Shown here one piece after another: positions 1-8,983 of a DNA stretch of 64,000 bases. Origin of the DNA: Aurelia coerulea (lineage: Eukaryota; Cnidaria; Scyphozoa; Semaeostomeae; Ulmaridae); the NCBI GenBank assembly GCA_039566865.1, contig CM076960.1:3410001-3474000 (forward strand), written 5' to 3'. The notes beneath the pieces were generated by a model, which was given only the letters and a program-made list of their open reading frames with translations, did no database searches and was not told the origin of the DNA. Each line of letters opens with the position of its first letter. The first letter of the stretch is position 1. The position numbers were made by a program, and so were the translations under genes.

Positions 1-20
1 TATCGATTCTTTTCTTCCAG

Positions 21-122
21 GAAACAAACCCTCGTCAAACTTTCAGAGACCGTTTCAACTTCTGGAGTCACACCAAGAAGTCATGTGGAACAAATGGACG
101 GTTACGGTGAAGGTGAAGATTA
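21..122 (+). CDS. possible last exon of an upstream gene (weak)
   Basis: A pyrimidine-rich tract ending in CAG at 18-20 looks like a splice acceptor. One following frame reads about 33 codons to a TAA at 120-122 and ends in an acidic, glycine-rich tail (GYGEGED). The other two frames are also open for most of this span, so the frame cannot be decided, and nothing upstream is visible. It could instead be an internal exon of the FANCB-like gene, with a weak donor near position 100. I do not recognise the peptide. Confidence 0.22.
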
Positions 123-299
123 ATACAACGAGGTGAAATATTTACTTAAAAGAAATGAGAATTTGATCATTTTTGAAACAACTATTTATTCTGGACCATC
201 ATTTGCCATTTTAGTTCCGATATGCATGCTTCTTTTCAAACGATGATTCTTTAAATTTTAAAGCTTGGCAAGTCAGTCTACATCCATGCGAATACAGAG

Positions 300-812
300 T
301 TTGTAACACAATAGCATCAGTTGCTAACTGCAGACAGGAAATTTTCTCAACCAGTAATTCAAAACAAGCAAAATGCCAATAGGTTGCTCTGAAACCAGGA
401 GGACAAACACTCGCCTTGTGCACGCAAACGGTGGTTATTTGCTTATGATAAAAGAAGAAGGGTAAATCTAAAGTTCTGCCTGGCGGATTTTACGTATTTG
501 ATTTAGAAGCCGAGCAGAAGGTATTGCAATTCTCGTGCATTTAAGGCTAAAATGAAACGATTACCACACAGCTCTTGAGTCAAATAAACACAACCCGCCA
601 GGCAAATCTTTACGTTATTCTTCTTCTTTCCTTATAAGCCCATAGCTTCTCTTAAAAATCAATTTTCGCATGCACAAGGCGAGAGGTTGTCCTACTGGTT
701 TTAGGGTCTGGCTTTGTTTGTTTTGAATTACTGGTTGAGAGAATTCCCTTTGTCTGCAGTCTCTAATCGAGGTGTCAATCAAAAGCAACTGATGCTATTA
801 AATTACAAAATC
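300..812. mobile_element. foldback / MITE-like inverted repeat
   Basis: The two halves are imperfect reverse complements. AATAGCATCAGTTG near 309 answers CAACTGATGCTATT near 787. CTCAACCAGTAATTCAAAA near 346 answers TTTTGAATTACTGGTTGAG near 720. CTCGCCTTGTGC near 411 answers GCACAAGGCGAG near 673. The centre lies near 560. No convincing protein is encoded, which suits a non-autonomous DNA element. Target duplications were not resolved. Confidence 0.6.
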
Positions 813-898
813 TGCCCTTGTTCATCCATACATAGAAACAATTTTATTTGAGTTGCAGGTTAGTTACTGGCATCATTTCTGCTGACGTGAACCTGCTA

Positions 899-1447
899 TA
901 CCGTAAAAGCTCTATTGAAGAGAATGACCTGAGCTATATGGTACCCCCGTCTACAAATAAGACAAAGAGAAACCTAGGCACACCATTGTTTTCTTTGGTT
1001 TTGCTTTCCTTGTCAAATAGAAAGACTATTTATAAATCTACGAGATCTCATCTTTTAACTTAGGTTATTCACCCCCGGGAGGGGCTCATTTTGAAGACTC
1101 CAGAGGGAGGCTTAAAAAGAATGGAGGTAAGGAAAGATATGAATGATGTCACTTTTGATGATTGTTGATGATGATGATGATGATTTTTTGGTTCTTTTGC
1201 CCCTTTTTTTGCAGAATCAACATACAATTTTACGAGTCAAATATACAAATTCGACATAGTTTTATCCCAAACCTTATCTGAATTAATATGCAAACTTTAT
1301 GGAAAATCTTTGGTCAATAAATGTGACATTTGACATAAGTGGAGGGTGGCTAAAAGAGAGGGGGCTTATTAAAAGTTTGTCTTAGATGGGAAGAGTTTAT
1401 TAGAGAGGAGGCTTTTTTATAGAGGGGGCTTGATAGAGTATTTACGG
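899..1447. mobile_element. MITE, 'CCGTAAAAGCTCTATT' family, copy 1
   Basis: The left end reads TACCGTAAAAGCTCTATT and the right end is the approximate reverse complement, ...AGAGTATTTACGG. The interior has the family's GGGGCTTATTA / AGAGGGGGCTT blocks near both ends. Sister copies lie at 5836-6240 and 39499-39920, with a diverged copy near 34335-34675. There is no coding capacity. Confidence 0.65.
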
Positions 1448-1654
1448 AGTTATAAAAGTAAATAGAAGTTATGTCCTCATATGTTACTGCTTTCAAACAC
1501 CTATAGTCCACCAAGTTTACTTTTGTTCTACTTTTCCATAAATTTGCTTTAAAATTGTCAATAGGCATGTTTTTTTTTAACGTGGTGTATGCTCATTCCA
1601 GATTGGAGTCGAGAGACGTTATTGTGAAAACTTGTTTTGTAAATTCTATTTTAG

Positions 1655-2279
1655 AAAGATAAATAATGTCTTCGTAAACATGCTTGTCGAAGACCAAATC
1701 TGCCAGTCTCCTGTCGTAGCGATGCAGAGAAAGCAACAGCACACAAAGGAAGGGCGTTACGAAGGCGTAATTACTGACGATATGCTTGGCGATTCTCCTC
1801 GTAAAATACCAAAATGTCATACTATATCACAGCGACAGCAAAATTTCGTGAGAGACCAAGACATCATCCTCACAGCAACAACTGATTTGCCAGACTTCAG
1901 CCACAAGCGAATTATTGAAGCAAGTTTGATGGTGACATGGGAAGAGTTAGAGGATAACAGAACAGATATATCAAGTTACTCATGTCATGTTGGGACTGTT
2001 GAATTGGATGTAGAGAAAGTTGTGAGTGGAATGTATGCACCGAAGAATTTGCAATCGATTGCCAGAGATTTTGAATCAATAGAGGTATTTATTACTGATT
2101 CCATTTTGCAATGCTAGAGTAAATGTTTCACGTTCTAGGAGCGTGCATTTCAAAGTAAAATGTCATTTATCAAAAACGTGAAATATTTTTATGATCGATA
2201 GAGAAAAATTTCTGCTAGGAAAAGTATAGGACCCGAATGTACTGATTTCAAGATCGCTATTGATAGACTGTTGGGAAAA

Positions 2280-2323
<44 letters not shown>

Positions 2324-5300
2324 CGTTGCTTCGACTATCTCGTTACCGATTACGAAAATAAAATTTGGCATGGAGTCGCTCTCATTCCGAGGAAGCTTAT
2401 TGTGGAATAATCTGATGAGATAAAGGAGCTACCATCAGTTGCAAGCTTTAAAAGAAAGATCAAAACCTGGACGGGTGAACAGAGTAATTGTAAAATTTGT
2501 AAGTAGCCTGTCAATTATGTTATGTAGCTTGTAAATATTAATTCTTAGACATCTTTGTAAATTATATTGTAAATAGTTGGTATTAATTAGTTTTCTAAAA
2601 CTATTGTCACACCGACTGTAAATAATGATTATGATTTGATTTGATTTGATTTTGAATATATTATCTTAAATCGACGAAATCTCCAGAGCTATCTATTTCC
2701 AAATGTACACAAACACTTTCCTGCATCGATGACAAGGATAAATCATAGTCACTAGAATTCTAGTGACTATGCATGAATGTAGATCTAATTCTAAGAAAAT
2801 AGAACAGTTTTTTGTATGCACAATTCAAATGCTATATATGATTCAAGATGACAAGATTCATTTGTACTTACAGACATTACATCTTTAGTTTGGACCATTC
2901 CATTTTTTAATAGTTCGTTTGAAAATATTCAGACTATATCTGCGGTATTGAGTTCGTTTGGTAATCCGTTCCAGATTTGAGGTCCTCGCGGCCTCAGGCT
3001 CCGTTTACACGATACCGTTTTCGTTTCATATCGGATTGGTTTTATATAGGGTCGGCCTTCTGTTTACATGAGAGCACACCAATCCAATGGGCTATTCCAT
3101 TTAATATCCATTCAGGTATATGGAAGCCACTTTTGACCGACCTTTCTCAAACCCCAGAAATCCAAGGGGATCACAGAAATTTTAGCCCTGGAAAATGAGG
3201 TGTTTGCTATGAGGATCATTGAATCCAGGGTATGTTTAATGGAGTCCATGGATTCTTCACAGTGACCCCGGATATCCGGGGGTTCTGTACAACATCCCTG
3301 TATTTCCAGGGTGGTTGGAATTCAAGTACCCTGGAAATTGTATGTAATCTCACCCCTGGAATTTGCCTTGCATACCCCTTTACGGAGTCAAAATGGAATA
3401 GCCAAATATGCTTCAGGCTGTTTTTGTGTTTTAAAACGAAACTCTCTGAAAGTGGCATGAAACGAATTCGTTTAACCAGTCGCATCCCGTATCAACTCAA
3501 ACCGGAACCTCTTTATCAATTCTACCAGCCTCCTGTTCATCTGGCGCGCTGCGCAGTGGGTGCTGAAACCATGAATCTATTGGTGGAACAAGGTGAATTC
3601 TCCGCAGCACAAAACAAAATTTCCGTGTAAACAGAACCCCAATCCGATATGACATGAAAACGGTATCGTCTAAATAGAACCCCTATTCGGTATGTAATAT
3701 GTATGTATTATGTTTCCATCAAATTGGTTACATGAAAACGAAATTAATGAAAACGGTATCGTGTAAACGGACTGCATCCAGTAGAGTTTCATCTATAAAT
3801 TTGAGCAGCAATTATTTAAATCGGTTCGTTAGGCAAATTTCTAAAATCGTCAGAGAACTGCAGCGTGCTCTACAGATACTCAGGATAGACACTGCTGGTG
3901 TGCTTCTATGCAGGAGCGCTGGATAATATGTATCTGCGGAGGAAATTTTTTATAGCACTGCGGAGGAGATATCGAAAGAACGAAAATATGCCTTTCGTTC
4001 TTTCGATATCTCCTCCGCAGTGCTATAAAACATTTCCTCCGCAGATACATATTACCCAGCGCTCCTCCATAAAAGCACACCAGCAGTGTCTAACTACCCA
4101 TGGATAGATATAGACACTTGGCTTCTGTTTGATTTTTACAGATGCTCGTGACAAGTAAGCACAGAGCTTTGTCAAGTCTTCCCGATCGGCTCAAGGATCC
4201 ATTGCAGAAAATCAACTGTGGTCTTTCTGGAGCAACAGAAGATGCGAACGTGGCAGAGTTAGCAGAGAAATCTTCAGGACACGTTTTCTTGTGTCTGTCA
4301 ACTTCGAAATTATCAGCTGAGATCAAAGTATATGCAAGGTATTTACCTCATATGATAAATCATAGTCAATAGGAGAACTCCTTCTATTGACCATGGCTTC
4401 CGGTTAACAAAACGCACCAACTACAGTTAAGCCCGAAATCATTCATACCTATGCCAAATTTGGAGTATTTTCAATCGTTATATTTGCTAACCAATTCACA
4501 AGATATTTCATTCCTTGAAATGTCTCTTGTAGCACTTGTTTCAGGCTTTCATCACATTCTTACGAAGCGTCAGCCACAGTAAAATTGGTCCTCAACTAGA
4601 ACGATGCAAAATACTCAGAATTTGGCATAGGTATGAATAATTTCGGGCTTAGCTGTATATCTTTCACGAGCTACCAGCTGATATTTTCTCTAATAATCTG
4701 ACGTCCTTGTCTCCCATCCGAGGATACAGGTGCCTCAGGATACATAGCTCCCTTATTTGTACGCTTTATGTTTGATTGAATTGTTATTGTGCAACTTTTC
4801 GATGCAATCCTTCAGAAGAAATTGAATCTGACATCAATCTATGCATAGGTTCAAAATCTATAAAAACGTCGGTGTAAATTTCTACCATCTATTTCTTAGA
4901 ACAAAATGACTTGAAGAAAGCTCAAATACTTTGCTATATTTCTACTCTTGGACTTTTCTGAATTCTTTTTACATTTCCAGAATTAGAGGCGTTTTCTTGT
5001 CATTTAGGAAAAGATTGAAAAAAATTGAAACCATCGTAAGTTCTATACTTTTTGAGAAAACGTAAAATAATTACTAAGCATAGTTCATGAATGTCTACAA
5101 TATGGTATCAAGTACAAGTCTTTTACTCTTCTGGTTTACGATTTAGAAATTTTGATGGTTCCTTAAAAGAGCTAAAATATGAAATGGGAAATACTTCGTA
5201 ATTTTAAGAAATACCGAAGATTTCTGAAAGTCCAACAGTAGGAGATAGCAAAGAGCTTGGGTTTCTTTTTAGCCATTTAGTTCAAAGGAATAGATCATAG

Positions 5301-5833
5301 AATTTTACACCGACATTTTTTAAAGATTTGGAGGCTAGGCTATCAATCTATCTTTTCGTAGGACTCACTCACAAGCAACGCTGATCTTTCATGTCATTTC
5401 ATCTACGATTCCACCAGATTCCCAAATATCTCTGCCCTTACAAAAATTGAACGAGCTAGTCGACAATTTGAATCGCTGTTTATCTCGAGAACTGTCGCTT
5501 TTGGAAACCATGCTTGAAGGAAATAATGGCAGCAAGAACATACAACAAAGAACAGGAACGGTAAATCCTGATGATTTTATTATGGAAGTTGAAGAAGTCC
5601 CCCTGAAAGAGAAATCTTCCAGCAGAGCTGCTCTGCAACAAGCTCGAGTTGATAAGATGCGAAATGACTTTCAAAGAAAGCGAAAAAGAGCTGAATTTTT
5701 ATTGAATGAAGCGAAATGTTCGACTATTGATCCTGAGATGTATAGAGAATATCATGCTGCTATGCGAGAATCTAATCAGACAGCTGAACTTTTGTATTTA
5801 GTACGAGTTGAAGAGACATTAATATATATTTGA
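1655..5833 (+). CDS. FANCB: FANCB-like protein, last three exons (5' part missing)
   Basis: Exons are 1655-2084, 4142-4338 and 5362-5833. All junctions are GT-AG and the phases agree, giving about 366 C-terminal residues and a TGA at 5831-5833. FANCB is a subunit of the Fanconi anaemia core ubiquitin ligase that marks DNA crosslinks in the nucleus. The call rests on remembered similarity to the vertebrate C-terminus: a block around CHVGTVELDVEKVVSGMY, a GHVFLCLSTS segment followed by beta-strand-like residues, a LVDNLNRCLSRELSLLE helix, then an AALQQARVDKMRNDFQRKRK basic coiled coil with a YRE motif. The N-terminal half is not visible, so it lies left of the window or was missed. A MITE begins two bases after the stop. 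Intron 2 (4339-5361) carries two more MITEs. An unrelated coiled-coil protein cannot be excluded. Confidence 0.5.
2281..2329. repeat. (TTG)n microsatellite
   Basis: About 14-16 consecutive TTG triplets with one C interruption near the right end. It lies in the first visible intron of the FANCB-like gene, directly before a LINE 3' end. Confidence 0.95.
2340..2655 (+). mobile_element. LINE 3' end (reverse-transcriptase tail and 3' UTR)
   Basis: Translated piecemeal, the first 150 bases give the typical last residues of an invertebrate LINE protein ([20 protein letters not shown], then SFKRKIKTW). A 3' UTR follows, ending in a short tandem GATTT repeat (near 2636-2652) rather than poly(A). The same sequence recurs in the same orientation at 51060-51380. 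This is a 5'-truncated dead copy inside an intron. Confidence 0.7.
3000..3771. mobile_element. DNA-transposon-derived element with 22-bp inverted ends
   Basis: The left end begins TCCGTTTACACGATACCGTT and the right end is its reverse complement, ending AACGGTATCGTGTAAACGGA. The interior (about 770 bp) encodes no recognisable transposase. It lies in the intron between the first two FANCB-like exons. Confidence 0.7.
3886..4092. mobile_element. near-perfect hairpin element, family 'TAGACACTGCTGG'
   Basis: The arms start TAGACACTGCTGGTGTGC and are mirrored by GCACACCAGCAGTGTCTA. The centre is GAACGAAAATATGCCTTTCGTTC. A second copy lies at 59213-59461. It ends about 50 bp before the second exon of the FANCB-like gene. 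Confidence 0.75.
4422..4657. mobile_element. MITE with ~50-bp inverted ends
   Basis: The left end TACAGTTAAGCCCGAAAT is mirrored by ATTTCGGGCTTAGCTGTA. Pairing continues through the shared ATACCTATGCCAAATT / AATTTGGCATAGGTAT block and the AGTATTTT / AAAATACT block. It is about 236 bp and noncoding, in FANCB-like intron 2. Confidence 0.75.
4844..5339. mobile_element. MITE family 'AAATCTTTAAAAAGGT', copy 1
   Basis: The left end (CATAGGTTCAAAATCT, then GTCGGTGTAAA) mirrors the right end (TTTACACCGAC, then AAAGATTTG). An internal block, TTGGACTTTTCTGAA, is mirrored by TTTCTGAAAGTCCAA. Other copies lie at 32672-33185, 33856-33985, 40275-40712 and 62599-63105. The right end sits about 20 bp before the acceptor of the last FANCB-like exon. 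Confidence 0.7.
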
Positions 5834-5835
5834 TT

Positions 5836-6240
5836 TACCGTAAAAGCCCTATTATGCCACTAGGGGCTTATTTAATTTCGGAGACTCCAGAAGGGGGCCT
5901 GAAAAAAAGAGAGGGCTGGGCTTATTAGATAAGGGGCTTATTAGAAAATTCAGATGACAAGAATGTAAATGATAGCTTTTTGGTTCGTTTACCCCATATT
6001 TTGCGGAATAAACATACGATTTTACGAGTAAATGCACACATTTGACACAGCTTTTATCCAAACTATGTCAAAATCAATATGAAAAACGTTTAGCTAAATA
6101 ACTGGAAACTTTTTGGTATCCTGTGATATTTGATATAAGTATTAGGTCTAATAGACAAGGAGGCGTTTTCAAATTTTTGCCTGGAAGGGAGGGGCTTATT
6201 AAAGAGGAGGCTTGATAGAGAACGAGGCTAAATAGAGCTT
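5836..6240. mobile_element. MITE, 'CCGTAAAAGCTCTATT' family, copy 2
   Basis: It begins TACCGTAAAAGCCCTATTA two bases after the FANCB-like stop codon and ends near AATAGAGCTTTAA. The interior matches the 899-1447 and 39499-39920 copies (GCGGAATAAACATACGATTT). It holds an AATAAA at about 6006-6011 that could serve as the host gene's poly(A) signal. Confidence 0.65.
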
Positions 6241-6767
6241 TAAAGGTCAAGTCCGGGGTTGGTATGATTGATGATAAAATACAAGATAATACTGCTATGA
6301 ATGATGTATGATACTTTTTTCCACTATTTTTCGCCTTCTCCTTGTGAAGTTACGTATTCAAATAAGCAATTTGAGCGAAGTGACGTCATATCGCGCAAAC
6401 GAAAACGAGGATGTGTAATTGTTTTTCGCCTCTTTATCATAGCAAGCGTCTTTATCATGTTCTCATGCCATTTTCAATACATCAGTACACGATAAAGAGG
6501 CTAGCAGCGACTAAGAGGCAAAAAACAAGCGCACAGCCTCGTTTTCGTTTGCGCGATATGACGTCACTTCGCTCAAATTGCTTATTTAAATACGTAATTT
6601 CACAAGGAGAAGGCGAAAAATAGTGGAAAAAAGTATCATTCATCATTTCACATAAATACGTAATTTCACAAGGAGAAGGCGAAAAATAGTGGAAAAAGTA
6701 TCATATCATAGCAATATTATCTTGTATTTTATCATCAATCATACCAACCCCGGACTTGTCCTTTGAC
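6240..6767. mobile_element. long foldback element
   Basis: The left arm starts TAAAGGTCAAGTCCGGGGTT and the right arm mirrors it, with AACCCCGGACTTG near 6746. Arms of over 150 bp include GACGTCATATCGCGCAAACG and its complement. Near the right arm a segment of about 60 bp (AATTTCACAAGGAGAAGGCG) is duplicated in tandem, at about 6596 and 6663. It directly abuts the preceding MITE. Confidence 0.75.
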
Positions 6768-6894
6768 GGTATCTGAATTTGATAGGAAATGGACCTAAAA
6801 ATGAAGGCTAATTAAAGCAAAAATGAGTAGATACAAGTGCAGCTTTGCTTTTTCCACAAATGATGTGTATCCAAAAAGGGACCAACTTGGTGAG

Positions 6895-7690
6895 AATTTA
6901 CGCCAACAACCTTTCATTTGCAGCAAAGAATCGACTCGACCAAAAACTGCCAATTTTTCTAAGGCAGTGGCGTTATTTTTGGCAAAAAATTGATCAATCA
7001 AAAATCACCATTTTCCTAAAACTATTGATGGTCCAAAAATCACTAATTTTCAAAGGCTATAGAGTTACTTTTTTGGTCAAAAATCGTTGGGGCCAAAATT
7101 TCAAAGAGCATCGCCTTGGCTTTTGGCCAAAAATTGAGTGATCCGCAAATCCCAATTTCAAATTTCAAACCTAGATTTTTGCCCATAACTAGAGGGGTCC
7201 AAACGAACAAATTTTTCAAAGGTTATCGATTTTATTTTTGGCCAAAAATAGAGGCGTTCAAAAGTCCATATTTTTAAGGTGTATAGCCTTCTTTTTGGCA
7301 CAAACTATAGGGTTTCAAAAATTCCAATTTTGCAAAGGGTGTCGCCTTGGTTTTTGGCCAAAACTAGAGGGGTCTAAAAGTCAATATTTTTCAAAGGGTA
7401 TAGCCTTAAATTTTAGCCAAAAATGGAGGAGGAAAAACTTTCTTATTTTCAATTGAATTTAGCCTTGATTTTAGTCAAAATCGAGTGGTCAAAAGTTTCA
7501 CTTTTCTAAGGGTATAAGCTTGATTCATGGCCAATATAAAGGAGTTTGAAACTCCCAATTTTTCAAAGGCTATAGCCTTGATTTCAAAAGGGCCTATTTT
7601 TGCAACAAAGCTACGGATGTTACCCTTACCAAGAATCAGAATTTCCAAAAGAGGCCTATTTTTGGAAAAAAGCAAATGGGGCCTATTTTT
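6895..7690 (+). repeat. degenerate left edge of the 69-bp satellite
   Basis: Loosely periodic (about 70 bp) sequence repeating TTTCAAAGG-TAT-GCCTT, TTTTGGCCAAAA and a spacer such as GAGGGGTCCAAAA. Matches to the satellite become clearer rightwards: near 7560 it reads CAAAGGCTATAGCCTTGATT, and by 7650 the GGCCTATTTTTG segment is recognisable. This is the decayed flank expected of an old satellite. Confidence 0.65.
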
Positions 7691-7696
7691 GCAAAA

Positions 7697-8400
7697 AAAA
7701 GCATTAACGACGAAGGGCTGAAATGGAAGGATCAATATAAATCACTGACAGGAAAGTTAGCAGGTGGTTTATCATCTTTGAAAAAACTTAAAGACATTCT
7801 TCCCCAATCAACGTTATGTGATGTATATCACGCTCTGTTTGAGATTCACCTACGCTACGGAAACGTAGTGTAGGGCAGCATCTCTTCATTCGAACTTCAA
7901 GCACTTCAACGTTTCCAAAACAGAGCCCTGTCAATTATAGAGCGCGCAAGATTTAAGGACCCATGGCCTAAAAATGGCTACGCGTTGTAAATTTTATTCG
8001 TTTTGATCGCTCTGTTATGGTATATAAGATTATAAACAAGCTATGCCCTGAGAGCCTTCGGAATATGTTCAAACAGAGATGGTCTATATCAAATTATAAT
8101 ACGAGGAATGATAGAGATCTCCATATTCCCAGGCTAAACCTTGATTTTATAAAGAAAGGATTTCATTACTCTGGCATTAAGGCTTGGAATGATATTCCAG
8201 TTAAAATCAAAGAACTGTCATCGCTTCGCCTGTTTAAAACACATTTGAAAAGCATTTGATGAGCCTTGATAATTAATTCAAGCTCCCTCAAGAACGACTC
8301 CCTGGAGATCACGTTTAATTATCTATTATGTTTACATTTTTAGTTTCAGATCTGTAAGTTTATATTTTACTGAAGGGCTATCGTTGTAAATGAATTATTT
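7697..8400 (+). pseudogene. LINE reverse-transcriptase C-terminal fragment (dead)
   Basis: Conceptual translation gives the region after the polymerase core of CR1/jockey-like LINE proteins: a WKDQ..SLTGKLAGGLSSL helix, LPQSTLCDVYHALFEIHLRY, then LQALQRFQNRALSIIERAR. After a frame break comes VMVYKIINKLCPESLRNMF, NDRDLHIPRLNLDFIKKGF and AWNDIPVKIKELSSLRLFK, with a TGA at about 8257-8259. In-frame stops (for example after GNVV at 7871) and the missing N-terminus show that it is dead. It sits between satellite blocks, so it inserted into the array or was trapped by it. Confidence 0.75.
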
Positions 8401-8983
8401 AAAGGGGTTAACCTTATAGCAAAGGGGTTAACCTTACTTTTTGCCCAAAAATTGGTTCTTCTGAAAAAAGCCTATTTTTGCAAAAAAGCGAAGGCTATAG
8501 CCTTACTTTTTGCCCAAAAATCAGTAATTTCACAATGGGCCTATTTTTGCAAAAAAGCAAAGGCTATAGCCTTACTTTTTGCCCAAAAATCAGTAATTTC
8601 ACAATGGGCCTATTTTTGCAAAAAAGCAAAGGCTATAGCCTTACTTTTTGCCCAAAAATCAGTAATTTCACAATGGGCCTATTTTTGCTAAAAAGCAAAG
8701 GCTATAGCCTTACTTTTTGCCCAAAAATCAGTAATTTCAAAATGGGCCTATTTGTGCAAAAAAGCAAAGGCTATAGCCTTACTTTTTGCCTAAAAATCAG
8801 TAATTTTAAAATGGGCCTATTTTTGCAAAAAAGCAAAGGCTATAGCCTTACTTTTTGCCCAAAAATCAGTAATTTCAAAATGGGCCTATTTTTGCAAAAA
8901 AGCAAAGGCTATAGCCTTACTTTTTGCCCAAAAATCAGTAATTTCAAAATGGGCCTATTTTTGCAAAAAAGCAAAGGCTATAG
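8400..8983 (+). repeat. 69-bp satellite, left block (~8 copies)
   Basis: It starts with edge-type monomers containing GGGGTTAACCTTA (near 8404 and 8423). These pass into about eight standard monomers with AAAGGCTATAGCCTTAC, TTTTTGCCCAAAAATCAG and TAATTTCA(A/C)AATGGGCC. The block stops inside a monomer at ...GGCTATAG, where a 3.84-kb insertion begins. The same monomer resumes at 12826 with CCTTACTTTTTGCCC. Confidence 0.95.

Noticed and set aside
1632..1654. start codon for the FANCB-like exon at 1632
   Set aside because: It is a TTG upstream of a good acceptor (TATTTTAG at 1654), so the exon is internal and the frame extension is intron.
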